Below, in pieces: positions 39,666 to 51,069 of a stretch of DNA of 64,000 nucleotides. The stretch lies in IMG/VR virus record IMGVR_UViG_3300042556_001991, positions 1 to 64,000 of that record, one strand, 5' to 3'. Position 1 is the first letter of the stretch. Each line of letters opens with the position of its first letter. Origin of the DNA: a virus. The position numbers were made by a program, and so were the translations under genes. A model generated the notes under the pieces. The model saw only the letters and a program-made list of their open reading frames with translations. It was not told the DNA's origin and ran no database searches.

Positions 39666-42420
39666 ATGTCTGATTTTAATTTTAACCTTAATGACTTCAA
39701 TGATTCTACTTCTTTTATAGCAAAGTTGTCAGAGGGTTATAATCCCGATGGAGCGGCTAGCTTAGTTACTTCAGCTTCAAAAGAAAGTTATTCAAATCAG
39801 ACATTAACATCTAGAAATCTAACAGACATAATGGCTGGACGGAGCGTTAACCAGAAATCCAGCAGCGTTAGCAGACGCATCGTCAAAGTTTGTTAGGTCA
39901 TCTCTTCACTCTATATTAGCAACAGGCATTCAGTCTGGTGATGCATTCCAAGTAGCTAATCCAGATTATCAGGGACCTGGAGATCTAGAGGTATTAAAAG
40001 GTGACCAGGCATATCTAAAGGTAGTCTCTCAATCTTTAGTCGGAACTGGTTTTGCGCCAACGTCAGTTCTAAATCCTTTATTAGAATCAACAAATGGAAA
40101 ATGGCCAGGAAACGATAAGTCTAAAGTTGGAGATTCTACTGGAGCACTATTCACTCATAATAGCACCGCCTATAGAATAGATGGTGACGCTCCAGGTTTG
40201 GGAGAAAGAGCTATAGCTGCAGATGAAGAATTAAGCGAGGAAGAAAAACAAATATACATAGAAAGAGGAACACTTCTTAAACAATCTATCAATGAACCAG
40301 CTTTAACACTTGGGTTTGAGTTTGACATACCAAATGTTCTATCTTCTTATTCTTTTGTGCAAACAAATTCATACTACACAGATGAATCTAATCCAACTGA
40401 GGAGTCTGTTGAATCATCACTGATAAGCGCTCCTAAGAAAAAAGCATACATTAGTGCTTCTCTAATTGAATGCTTATTGATGATGACAGATGTGAATAAA
40501 GGTGTTAAAATAAATGGCACATTTGCTCTTAATAGAGCGGTGTTGTCAGAAAGCGATAAGACGAGTAGGCATTCAAATCCAGAAAGTGGAATTGATAAGA
40601 ATAATAAAAACTCTATATCTGATCATGTTTTTGGAAGAGCATTTGATATTAGATCAGTTGGTGACTATGGAGTAATAAGAGGCAAAGAGAGATACGCAAT
40701 TGCCTTAGATATAGTTTTGCAAAAGTTAAATACAATGCCACAACCCCTGATGCCAGATCTTATAGTTATCCATCCAGACGTTGCAAAGGATAAGGGAATT
40801 GGAGAAGGCTATGAAAAAGTTGATACTGCAATCAAAACACAGTATCCAAATCTAAAATATGTTAACTTTGAATTTGGTCCAGAGCATACGGAAAATATTC
40901 ATATTAGCTTTAGCCCACAAAGAGGTGGTAAATACATTGGTTCTGGTGGCTGGAAAACCTCCGATGCTTCAGCTCAAAAGTTTGATGAAAATGGAAACCC
41001 AGTAGACGATTCAGGAAGTGGGGCATCAGCAAAAGAAAAAGCCTATAAAAATTATAAAAATGGTGGTCCAGCAATAACACTATATGAATTATTTATAATG
41101 CTCTCTCAAGAAGGTCCATTTTCTGACGAGGCAGCAGCAATTTTTTGCGCTGTAGCAGGAAGAGAGAGTGGAGCCAGTCCAGCAGGTTATAACGGCAAAT
41201 GTTTCGATAACAAGACAAGTTGGGGTGGTGACGTTTCAGTTGGAATGTTTCAGTATAATTTGATTTCCTTAATCAAGAGGTCGACCAACGCATCAAACGA
41301 CGTGCCAATTTACTATGATGGTTCTGCTGCAACAAAGCAATTAGTTAAAGCTCACAGGTTAATGTACTCTGCTACTGAAGCTTCTTCTTGGGATCCTAAT
41401 GCAGTAGCAAAAAAATTAGTAGAGATTTATAGTACAACCACTAATAAAGAGGCTTCAAAGTCTACTACCGATGACAGGTTGTGGTTCCCAATTAATCAAG
41501 TTTGGATGCTAATGGATAAGTGGGGCAGAGTAGATTTTAAAAACGTAAATAAGATAGACGGATCTAGTGGTTTTCGCCATTGGGGAGATTATGATAATTC
41601 AAATGGTACACCAAGATCTGATTGTGGATTTATATTCGGAACAAAATTTCAAAATGCTGTTAACGTATATTTAACAACAGGAAAGCCTATAGAAACGCTA
41701 GAAGATTGGGTTAGAACAAACTTCAAAAAGCATAATAAAAGAACAATAAATTACATAGAACAATGGATGGACGGTACGGTATTCTACGATCATGCTAAAG
41801 ATGGTTCGTTGATAAACGAAGAAGATAGTGGAGTCATTACATATGAGGTAAATGTAGTTAGTTCGCAAGGTGCCGGAGGAGATGGATCTCCTGCATCTTT
41901 TACTAAGTATCAAATTGAAGAAGCTGCAGACTGGATTAGCACTAATAAGATTCCTCAATGGCTTACTAAGTATCGTTCAGATCTTGAAGGAAACTTTGGT
42001 TGCGATAGATTTGCCAGAGTTCTTTCAGCTGCTTTAGGCTTGTTTGGCCCAGCACAAACTGCACTGTTTACAGATGAGTGGACAGCTGCAGGTAACGAAG
42101 GCTCATATACAGTCTCTACGCCTAGTCTTAGTCAATTCCTAACAGCGGGAGAACACTTGTCTAATTTGGAATCGAGCGCTTCATTTTATGGACCAGAGAC
42201 TGAAAACGGAAAAAACCCACCAGTTGGTTATTTGGTATTTTGGACAGGTGGGACTGATCGCTATGGCCACGTAGGTATCTCGATAGGAAATGGTCAGTAC
42301 GTTGACCAGCATGATGAAAGTGAAGGGTCTGATAGACCAAGACCAAGAAGTATAAATTCAACGATTTTCCCAGGAAGTAAGTATACCTATGCTGGAGCAT
42401 CGTCTGCATGGAGTGCGTAA
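39666..42420 (+). CDS. Tail lysin with M15 peptidase, lytic transglycosylase and NlpC/P60-CHAP domains; requires +1 recoding
   Basis: With a +1 shift at CGG 39840 (codon 59) this is a 917-aa peptidoglycan hydrolase. Domain 1, M15/VanY-type zinc peptidase: His320 and Asp327 in SDHVFGRAFDI, with His407 and His412 in EHTENIHISF. Domain 2, SLT-type transglycosylase: catalytic Glu500 in AGRESG and Gln529 in SVGMFQYN. Domain 3, NlpC/P60 or CHAP-like: Cys779 in FGCDRFARVL and His868 in RYGHVGISIGNG. Three different cleavage chemistries in one tail protein would open a local hole in the wall at injection. It sits between hub and spike genes. Without the shift only a 75-residue fragment is made, so the whole lytic activity depends on recoding. 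Confidence 0.85.
39840..39843 (+). other. +1 recoding site CGGA (site 9)
   Basis: Context is GCT GGA CGG AGC GTT. Reading GGA C|GGA GCG TTA opens 859 codons that include all three enzyme domains. Confidence 0.9.
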
Positions 42421-42431
42421 GGAGATAGAGT

Positions 42432-42794
42432 ATGAAACAGTATCCAAAATTTGATGAAAAATTAAATTCACACATTAGCAATAATCAGCTTCAGCAATCT
42501 AAGACAAGATCTGGAACTATTATGTCATACAATAAGATGAATAATACGGCTGTAATTATCTTAGACGATAGGATGACAAATCAAGTTGGCAACATAATAA
42601 GAGGAGTCCCATGCCCATCAACTCTTGGTGTACAAAGTGTTGCGCCAACAGCTGGTACAAGATGCATAATCGGTTTTGCCGATGCCAATGAAAGATTTCC
42701 GCATATAGTATCATATATAGACGATACAAATAGCGTAGGAAGATATATGCCCAACTACAGTGTAGACACTGGTGTACCAAAGTTTATGGTTTAA
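42432..42794 (+). CDS. Baseplate spike OB-fold protein (gp5/gpV N-domain-like)
   Basis: Protein of 120 aa with the small barrel typical of the spike base: SGTIMSYNKMNNTAVIIL, then VGNIIRGVPCPSTLG, APTAGTRCIIGFADANERFPHIVSYID. Proteins of this type cap the hub and carry the membrane-piercing tip. The start has AAGGAG overlapping the previous stop. The next gene begins one base after its stop and appears to supply the rest of the spike, so the two may form one functional unit that is a single chain in other phages. Confidence 0.72.
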   Translation: MKQYPKFDEKLNSHISNNQLQQSKTRSGTIMSYNKMNNTAVIILDDRMTNQVGNIIRGVPCPSTLGVQSVAPTAGTRCIIGFADANERFPHIVSYIDDTNSVGRYMPNYSVDTGVPKFMV

Positions 42795-42795
42795 A

Positions 42796-43500
42796 ATGTC
42801 AGAAAAAATTCACGCACAAAAGTCTTTCGAATCAGTAGCTGGCAAGACCGCTTCTGAGTTAGATGAATTAAGTAGGAGAAAAAACTTTTCCCAAAGAGAA
42901 GTAGGACTTACTCATCCGGACAATTCATCTTTTATAAGACTAACTGATTCTGGTGATATAGAAATATTTTCAGCGCCTGGAGTAGGTATAGTTATAAATG
43001 GATCAACAAAAACCATTTCTCTTTTTGCGGATAATATTAAATTTTTTACAAAAGAAGATGGTTTAAAATGGAACTCCATGGAATTTAATCATTCGGCAAC
43101 TGTGTTTTCGGAGCCAGCATTTGTCAGCGCAAATGATAAATCTTATAATCCAGCTTTTTTAAATATGGATCATTATATAAAGAATTTAGATTTAATAGAC
43201 CAAGAAGATTCACAACAAGCAGTTACTATTAACGGTAGCTACGCCTATAGGGAAACCACTAACACTGATGTTGTATCGGTGGATGTGTTAGAAAATTCTT
43301 CATTAGATAATGATTTTACAAAAGAAGATATTATTAAATTAGATTCTTTTTGGGATAGGAACGCCTCTGCATTGTTTAACGCAGTGAGTATATCAAAGGC
43401 TAATTTAACGAATAGAATAAGAGACCTAATGTCTAATGGGCGTTCGATAGACCAGGCATTAGATATTTTTAAAGAAAGCATAGGAGATAATAATGTCTGA
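42796..43500 (+). CDS. Spike/baseplate protein following the OB-fold gene
   Basis: Protein of 234 aa. The N-terminal half contains a beta-rich segment (GLTHPDNSSFIRLTDSGDIEIFSAPGV, given here in part, then GIVINGSTKTISLFADNIKFF) with the short regular strands common in spike shaft and tip proteins. The C-terminal half is helical (FWDRNASALFNAVSISKANL and RSIDQALDIFKE). ATG 42796 lies right after the previous stop; an earlier in-frame start at 42772 would overlap it and looks unlikely. The end overlaps the gp25-like gene by 8 bases. Assignment to the spike is by context. Confidence 0.55.
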   Translation: MSEKIHAQKSFESVAGKTASELDELSRRKNFSQREVGLTHPDNSSFIRLTDSGDIEIFSAPGVGIVINGSTKTISLFADNIKFFTKEDGLKWNSMEFNHSATVFSEPAFVSANDKSYNPAFLNMDHYIKNLDLIDQEDSQQAVTINGSYAYRETTNTDVVSVDVLENSSLDNDFTKEDIIKLDSFWDRNASALFNAVSISKANLTNRIRDLMSNGRSIDQALDIFKESIGDNNV

Positions 43501-43873
43501 TTTTTACATCAGCCTTAGCGGTGATTTAGTAGTAAATGGATCTGGAGATTTGGGCTTAGTTCAATCTATGTCAGAAAAAGATATACAGCATGTATATATG
43601 AGGTTAATGACTGAGCCAGGTGACTTCTTCATCTACCCTCAACTAGGGACTCAACTGTCGATGCTATACGGAATGCCTCAAAACCCTCAAACTGGCGACT
43701 TCGGTAAAAGATTAATTCGTGCAGCCCTAGAAAGAGAAGGGGTTTTTAAAAACAGACAAATTACTATTGAGGCAGTACCGGTTTCCGCAGATTCTATTAG
43801 GTTTGATGTTTACCTAATGGGTGATTTAAATGAACCTACGATATTGTCAATAACACAAGACTTAGGAGCCTAG
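43493..43873 (+). CDS. Baseplate wedge protein, gp25/gpW-like
   Basis: Protein of 126 aa matching the gp25/W family, the lysozyme-like-named but non-enzymatic wedge subunit that anchors the sheath to the baseplate. Visible signatures: an N-terminal DLVVNGSGDLGLVQS hairpin, KDIQHVYMRLMTEPGDFFIYPQLGTQL (shown in part), a conserved Gly-Asp-Phe stretch, and a closing FDVYLMGDL strand. Length and position just before a J-like gene are typical. It overlaps the previous gene by 8 bases, and the next gene starts one base after its stop. Confidence 0.85.
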   Translation: MSDFYISLSGDLVVNGSGDLGLVQSMSEKDIQHVYMRLMTEPGDFFIYPQLGTQLSMLYGMPQNPQTGDFGKRLIRAALEREGVFKNRQITIEAVPVSADSIRFDVYLMGDLNEPTILSITQDLGA

Positions 43874-43874
43874 A

Positions 43875-45035
43875 GTGGTATCAGTTAATATAAAGAGTAA
43901 AGAGCAAATGCTGGTAGCCACTCTTAATGCTCTGCAAAAAAACGCAGGAATTAGCGCTATTTCTCCTGGATCAATAGCCAGAGCTTTTGCGGAAGCAATT
44001 CATTCTGAAATTAGCGATCTTTACAACTCCTTAAAGGTGAGTATAGAGCAGTCTAATCTTTCAACAGCTTCAGGAATCAACCTAGATATGATAGGCACCT
44101 TGTATAATGTACAGCGTAGAACGATATCATCTGAACTAGTCCCAGAAAGAGTTACTGGAAATATAGAATTTTATTTAAATACAACTCACAGTTCAACCGT
44201 AACCATTCCAAAGGGAACGCTCGTATATAATGATACGACAGCATTTTCTTCAACCCAATATCAGTATGAACTAAATTCAGATATCGTTATAACAACGGGT
44301 AATACAAGAGCCTATGGGTCAGTTAAGGCAAAATTTGCAGACAACAATGTAACTGCAGCTAGAAACACCCTGGTAAGACATAATTTTATATCACCTCCGG
44401 GTATTGTAGTTTACTGTAACAACCCGAAGGAAGTTTATAGCAGCCTAAACTCAGAATCTGATGACAACTACAGAAGAAGAATAGTTTCAGCAATTAGAGG
44501 CTCTGCGTCAGGCACTGCAGAGTCTGTTAGATTTGCAGCCTTGTCAGTTAAGGGTGTAAGGGATGTAAAAATAAGAGAAGCCTCTCTTGGTGTTGGAACA
44601 TGTGACATAGTTGTTATACCAGAAACTCAAGCTGGAATAAGTATAATGAGTCAGTTGGTTTACGAAAAAATTAAAGCAGTTAAACCAGTTGGTATCAATA
44701 TGAATCTTAGAATAGCCACTAAAAAACTAGTAAATGTTTCAGCTACCTTGACCCTAAGAGAAGGAACAACGGGAGCAATTGCTAGGAGCGTAGAAAATCA
44801 ATCAAAGATTTTCTTAAATAGATATTTAAATAGTCTCACAATTGGTGACTCAGTTTCAATATCAGAAATAGAAAGACAGATGAAGCTTTCTTCAGAGTTA
44901 ATCATGTCTGTCACTGTTAGTAACATTAAGGTAGACAATAGAAATATACCCAATAAAGATTATAGACTATCTGATGATAAAAGTTACATGGCTGCTGGTA
45001 CGCTTAGCCTATTCTCTGTTATAATGGGAGCGTAA
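43875..45035 (+). CDS. Baseplate J-like protein (gp6/gpJ family)
   Basis: Protein of 386 aa starting with GTG, one base after the preceding stop. It shows the baseplate J plan: SPGSIARAFAEAIHSEISDL helix, SGINLDMIGTLYNVQR, a beta domain with TIPKGTLVYND, then the hallmark DDNYRRRIVSAIRGSASGT and VKGVRDVKIREASLG. Such proteins form the wedge ring of contractile baseplates, next to gp25. The context (W then J) makes the call firm. No in-phase CGG. Confidence 0.88.
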   Translation: MVSVNIKSKEQMLVATLNALQKNAGISAISPGSIARAFAEAIHSEISDLYNSLKVSIEQSNLSTASGINLDMIGTLYNVQRRTISSELVPERVTGNIEFYLNTTHSSTVTIPKGTLVYNDTTAFSSTQYQYELNSDIVITTGNTRAYGSVKAKFADNNVTAARNTLVRHNFISPPGIVVYCNNPKEVYSSLNSESDDNYRRRIVSAIRGSASGTAESVRFAALSVKGVRDVKIREASLGVGTCDIVVIPETQAGISIMSQLVYEKIKAVKPVGINMNLRIATKKLVNVSATLTLREGTTGAIARSVENQSKIFLNRYLNSLTIGDSVSISEIERQMKLSSELIMSVTVSNIKVDNRNIPNKDYRLSDDKSYMAAGTLSLFSVIMGA

Positions 45036-45058
45036 ACTAGTAGAAAAGGTGTAAATTA

Positions 45059-46276
45059 ATGTCTGAACAAACTTACTCTGTTATAAGAAAGCAGATAGTA
45101 AAAGCAAAAAACATGACCCATGCAAGAATGGTATCAGAAGGATATGATAACTTTCCTGGCGAAGTGCTACATGATGATTGCGAAATAATAGAAACTGGAA
45201 TAACAGAAGTGTGGAACGAAGAAGAGCAAGACGCTCAAATCTTCTTAGATAGTCATGAAGCCACAGCCGCTGATCAATCTATCTTTTTAAGATCTGAGAA
45301 TAGACGTTTGGCTAAAATAGCTGAAAAGAATAAGAACGTAAAAGATGAAACAGTTTATGCAGTATATCAAGCTGCATTCGATGCTTTTTCATCTATAGAA
45401 ACTGCTCCCATTAAAGGCCCAACACTTAAGGTGTTACCAGGGGTTCCTGAAACAGCAGTAGCGGTATTTGCGGATTGGCAATTGGGTAAGATAACTCCTG
45501 ATTATAACTCTGAAGTTTTGGCAGAAAGAATAGAAGTTTATACTCAGAAACTGCTAGAAATAACGGAAATACAAAGGAAGCATCATCCTGTTAAGAATCT
45601 TCACGTATGGCTATTGGGTGACATCGTAGAGGGTGAAGAAATATTCCCAGGACAAGCTCACCTTATAGATTCTGGACTCTATAGACAAGTAGGCGTTAAC
45701 GGTCCAGCAATTCTGAGCAAGTTCTTTGACACTGTATTGCAACACTTTGAGCACGTACATGTTACTGGCGTGATAGGAAATCACGGCGCAGTAGGCGGAC
45801 GTGGTAGAAAGATGCATGATCCAGAAACAAATATGGACAGACTGCTTTACAAGTCGATGGAATTCTTTTACAAAGAAGGAAGACAAGAGCCAAGAATAAC
45901 CTTTAATATTCCAGACGGAAAAGGCGAAAGACACTGGTATGCTGTAGACACTATAGGTAACTACAGTTCCTTGCTAATTCATGGTGATCAAATGCCTGCA
46001 CCAGGACAATATCACGGCTACTATAAGAGGGCAATGGGGTGGAAAGATGGCGCAATCCCAGAGCACTTTGAAGATATATTTATGGGCCACTATCATCAGC
46101 AATTTAAAATGACCATAGGTAGCTCAATGCTCAGGGTCTCAGGTTCACCAGAAAGCTACAACACCTATGCTCAAGAGTATTTTTCCTCAATGAGCAGACC
46201 GTGTCAGCATTTGATGTTCGTTCACCCTGAGAATGGAGTTACTTGCGAATACAGCATTTGGCTAGATGCGGTTTAG
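45059..46276 (+). CDS. Calcineurin-like metallophosphoesterase
   Basis: Protein of 405 aa with an ordered set of metallophosphoesterase motifs: Asp139 in VFADWQLGK (first metal Asp, with Gln where His is usual), Asp188 in LLGDIVEG, Asn241-His242 in IGNHG, His308 in LIHGDQ, and His344/His346 in MGHYHQ. The fold hydrolyses phosphomono- or diesters using two metal ions; the substrate here is unknown. The first 120 residues are a separate helical, acidic segment. An enzyme in the middle of the baseplate genes is unusual: it may be a passenger gene expressed late, or a virion-borne enzyme acting on a host surface polymer. AAAAGGTG is the ribosome site. Confidence 0.82.
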   Translation: MSEQTYSVIRKQIVKAKNMTHARMVSEGYDNFPGEVLHDDCEIIETGITEVWNEEEQDAQIFLDSHEATAADQSIFLRSENRRLAKIAEKNKNVKDETVYAVYQAAFDAFSSIETAPIKGPTLKVLPGVPETAVAVFADWQLGKITPDYNSEVLAERIEVYTQKLLEITEIQRKHHPVKNLHVWLLGDIVEGEEIFPGQAHLIDSGLYRQVGVNGPAILSKFFDTVLQHFEHVHVTGVIGNHGAVGGRGRKMHDPETNMDRLLYKSMEFFYKEGRQEPRITFNIPDGKGERHWYAVDTIGNYSSLLIHGDQMPAPGQYHGYYKRAMGWKDGAIPEHFEDIFMGHYHQQFKMTIGSSMLRVSGSPESYNTYAQEYFSSMSRPCQHLMFVHPENGVTCEYSIWLDAV

Positions 46277-46287
46277 GAATTTAATAA

Positions 46288-49200
46288 ATGAAAACCTATT
46301 TGTTAAACTTTAACACTGGAGACTTCACTAAGAGTAATAATTTGTGGACCTCCAGTGTAATTGACCTTTATTCAAATAGGTTTTATAAAAACTTCTCATA
46401 CACTAGGTCAGCAACTGGTTTAAATTCACTAGGTGATTACACTTATACTGGAACTAGCATAATACAAGGCGCCACTCCAACCATAGAAGGTGCGTATGCA
46501 GTTACTGACGCTGGAGAACTATATCTTGATCCTGGCGTAAGTCCCCATCTAATCTTTAATTCAAACTCAGTCAGCGGTGACAGCCTTGTTTTTGATGCAG
46601 ACAACAGTTCAACACCAATTTTTACAGCTGATTCAGAAGAAGATTATCTCTATAGATTTATAGATACAACCTCCCGTATTGATATAAGAACTTTTAAAGG
46701 AGCTTTTTCTAGTTCTTTAAACAGTATTGAATCAATTACTTTTGATTTAAATATATACGAATCAGATAGCCAAAATCGGACCATGGCTACTAGCAGTAAC
46801 TACCACTTCTAATGCCTTAGGATCAATACTTCTATCAAAAGACGTAAAGCGATATGCAAAATTTGAAGTAGTAGTAAATACAGAATTAGAAGTATTAACA
46901 TCTTTAAGTTTTCTTCTTATAATAGAAGTAGCTATATCGGAACCTTCTAACCCAGTAATTTCACGTTCAACAAAAAATGTACTAGGCAGATTCCCTTCAT
47001 GGATGCACCTATATGAGGACTCAATAGATCAGGCTACCCCCAGTTTATATGTACCAAAGTCAACGGCTGGCAAATTTTTAAATGCGGTTGTTGGTGAAGA
47101 CTTAGATAATTTTGACAGAGAAATAGATATATTTAGAATTAACTCTTTTATAGAAAGAGCTGACGTTAATCAGTTAGCTTGGTTATATTCTTCTACAAAC
47201 GTAACAAATGTTTTTAATAAAGTATTATCTAATGGAGTTTTGGAACTTGCAAGAATTGATAATCTTGTTGATTTCTATAAATTAAAAGCATCTGATGATG
47301 TTTTCTATCACAACCCTTTAAATAGGGAAATTCTAACAATAAAATCATATGGAGATCTCTCAATAAAGAGCGAAAATACTGGAGTCGTAACTCCCTTAAC
47401 TCAAACACCAATATTAAGATACAACTGGTTTGATGAAATGGGTGCAAGAGTTGGCTTATTTAGAATGCATCTTGAATCGAATGCTTCCTATAAGGAAAGG
47501 ATTTTAGATGTATTTAAAAATCCAAATGGCGCCGATATAGAATCATTTAAAAAAGTTCTTAGAAGAGAGTTGAATCTTTGGAAAGCTTTTGGCGCTACTC
47601 CGTCTTCTAGCTATCCAGGTGCAACACCTGAAATTTTAGAAATATCAGATATAGAATATTCAACTCCATATTTTACTGCAGATGGTAATCCAACTGATCT
47701 ATTTAAAAAATTAGTAGATGATTTAAATGTAAGATACCCTACAAATTGGGGATACTTTAGATTTGGAGATAGCATTTGGGACTACGCTGGAGAGGATAAT
47801 GAAGGCGTTAATAGAATCCGCTCTAGATACTATGATGAAGAAATTGCAATACCATATTATCAACCAGGAGTTGGAGACTTAAATGACGCTGGATTATTTG
47901 TCACTAACTACGATGCAACTCCTCAGTTTTTTGAAACTTCAATAGTTGCTAAGGGCAAAAAAAATGTTAGCACTTCTTTAAAGTATGAACCAGTAAAACT
48001 TCAGTATGAGTATTACGGTTCCTATGAAATTACCGAATACAATAATCCAGCAGCTACTGTAAATTTAACTCTTGAATTTAGCGCTACCCCGCACGGATCA
48101 TACGCAACGCCAATAACATTTTTTGCGCCGCTCACATTCTATCCAAAGAATAATTTTGGTCCAACTCACTCAGCTTACCCGGAATATAATTCTATAGAAA
48201 TATTTGATACAGAAGGATATGTTTCATCAAAATATTCACTAAAAGAAAAACAAACATTATCTGGATATAAAGATACAAAAAGTTCAATTAACACATCTAG
48301 ATTAGAAGTGTCTGAAATAGAAAACATAGTTATTAAAAATGGATTATGGAATGGCTCAACTTATGCAACGCCAAACTCTAATGACTTTGAAGCAAAGTTT
48401 TCTCACAGAACTGCGAATCTAATAAGCAGTACGACGTTATTATCAGCAACACCAAACTTTGCCCAAAGTACGCAACTGCAACTTCTTTCAAAACTATACA
48501 ATCCAGTTCAAGTAACCAAATATACAACTCCTCAAGAGTCTGAAATTATAATTAATAATGTTGCTACACCACCAAGTGGTTATTCAATTGATCATAATAG
48601 AATTGTCTCTAATATAATCATGCCAGTAGGAGCAACGCCAAGACAGATATTTATTAATAACTTGAAACCAACAAGCGTAGACTTAGATTACTTTGATGAC
48701 AATTCAGTTTTCTCTGGCTATGGTGGTGTTTCTTATTATCTAGAAACTGACAGAGAAGTATTCATTCCATCTTCACCTAACTTAAGCATAAGATTTAATA
48801 GTTCAAATCTTGCAACACCTAGCTCTAATGCTAAAATTGGAACAACTACAGTAAACGGATCTGCCGCGACTGCATCATATTACTTTACTCAACTTAGCTA
48901 TCCATATACCAGTACTCCGAATTCACTTACGGTATCAACTCAAGATAGCTCAATCTATCCATTTGAGATAGTTAATTGGGATCCCTTTGAACTAACACAC
49001 GCTTCTCCTATCTCTGGATACGTTGATGAATATGGGGTAATAAGTTATAACTCGTTAAATGGTGAATATGTTCCAGGGAAAAATACTAATTATATTTCAC
49101 TGCCAGAATTAACAAGAGAAGGTTTTGGTCTATCTGGTTCTGAAAAATTTAAATACTTCTTTGAAACAATTGAAGTTTTAGATCCTGAATCTGTAAATGT

Positions 49201-51067
49201 ATCAGTTTGGTCAGAGCAAAAAATAGTTAATCCATTTCTAAATAGAACGTATGTATTGAATGCTAATGATATTTCTAGCATTTATGAAGACGCTGAATAC
49301 ACCACAAAGAGTTTAAGATATCCAGATAATTCAATTTCTGAATCATACGATTTAGAAAGAAATACTACAGTATTTAATAATTTTATAGTCAGAGGAAAGC
49401 TCTACGACGCAAGATTAGATGCCAGAATTAATACTGGTTGGATTCATTTAGACAACGATGAGTATTACGTCTACGCTAAGCCGGTAACTGAAGTAGAAAC
49501 TGGAGTATTAAAAGAGGTAACACTAAACAATACTCCTAGGCAGGGTGCTCCAGTCGTGGTAAATGTCTCTTTGCTTGGTTCAGCAACTCCTGAAATTTAT
49601 ACTGAGGTGGGATTCCCTGATGAGGCTTCTCCAAGGCATTTTGGATTCTATAATACAGAAGTACTACAGCCTAAATTTGATAATAGCTTTCATCTTGGTT
49701 ATAAAAATGTTTATAATCTTTCTATTACGGATGGTTACACTGGAGAGCTTCTATTCAGCAATCTTTCAACAAATAATTCATTTATTAAGTTAGATAAATC
49801 TACATATGAATTTAAGAAGGATAGAGACTATTATATAAAGTATAAGGTTGTTAATTCGTATTATGTAGATAATATCCTTGATGGTTCTTCATATTATTCA
49901 AAGATAGTTTTTGACGCTACTCCTAACGCCACAATGAACTATGAGATCACATATGAATCTTCGATATATCAAGATTCAACACCTCTTGATCTGAATTTTG
50001 GACAAACAAGTTCACTTCTAGACAAAGGTTACGTAATTGCATCAAATGCAACATATGACTTTGACAGAATAAAGGTAGTTGTTTCGCCAGGTTATATCTT
50101 GGACGATGGAAATGATTATATAACCATAAGCATAATTTCTTTAGACACTGAAGGAAATCCAAAACCATATCAAAGCTTTAGCCTTTCTTCTGAGCTGCAT
50201 CAGCTCGCTTTTGATAGCAGTATCATAACCACAGATGATGAAGGGTTTGCTTCTACGAATGCAGTTTACCAGAGTGGAAATATCGTTGAGAATAAGAATG
50301 TTAAAATCCTAATTAGCGGAGTGACATATCCAGCCAATCCATTAGCACACCCTGATAGTGAAACTAATGGATCTGTCTACACTGAGTTTATTCCAGTATA
50401 TTCTTCAAGATTCGAAGATGCAGCATTGTTAGCTTCGGCAAACCCAAGCATTATTAATGCCGATGGAGTGTCATCGACAACTATATCTGGAATATTAACA
50501 GCCGACAATGCACCAAGTGAAAATAGTGTAATTTACTGGAGAAAATCTAGATATCTATACTCAACTTTAAACGAAGTACCATATAGTCAATCAACCTTAA
50601 AGCCAGATAAGAATACTACTTCAGGCATTGTTTATACTGACAATAATGGAAAATTTGAAATAGGTCCAATTCCTTCACAGGAAAGAGCTACTCCTGGATA
50701 TTGGTTTATGGCTATCGATTCTGAGTTAGGCTCAACTCCATCCTTGACTCCGAATACATCAGTTGGCGATGTTCTATTCTGGTACGAATCTTACGATAAT
50801 GTAGACATCAATTTTGTGCCTGGATTAAAGATACCTGATATAATTAACCATGATATTAGTAAATCGTTGAATATATATTCCACTCCAACGTTTAGAATTA
50901 GTTACTATAATGAAAACATAGTAGACAATACTGAATCGACGCCTAGATGGACGCCGCCACAATGGCTGCCAATTTCAAGATACGACCAGTATCAAGCTGG
51001 ATATTTTGGTGCAACCCCATATGTTATTTCAGATTATTCTAACTTAATAAAGGATTATGAGGATTAA
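46288..51067 (+). CDS. Large baseplate/fibre protein with Ig-like domains, requires +1 recoding
   Basis: A +1 shift at CGG 46777 (codon 164) joins the N-terminal segment to 1429 further codons, giving 1592 aa. The segment after the shift runs into LGRFPSWMHLYEDSIDQ, a motif typical of baseplate-attached tail proteins. Most of the rest is beta sandwich. Near the C-terminus are bacterial Ig-like repeats (TTDDEGFASTNAVYQSG; NADGVSSTTISGIL; TDNNGKFEIGPI). The chain is unusually rich in the tripeptide ATP (16 copies) and STP (7 copies). A wedge-extension or fibre-network role is likely; receptor binding is possible. The next gene starts two bases after its stop. Confidence 0.62.
46777..46780 (+). 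other. +1 recoding site CGGA (site 10)
   Basis: Context is CAA AAT CGG ACC ATG. Reading AAT C|GGA CCA TGG continues the frame through 47003 without a stop. CGG is codon 164. Confidence 0.87.
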
Positions 51068-51069
51068 TT

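Noticed and set aside
40198-40200. TTG at 40198 as the start of the lysin
   Set aside because: The frame is open far upstream and joins the 39666 start through the CGG site; no ribosome site precedes the TTG.
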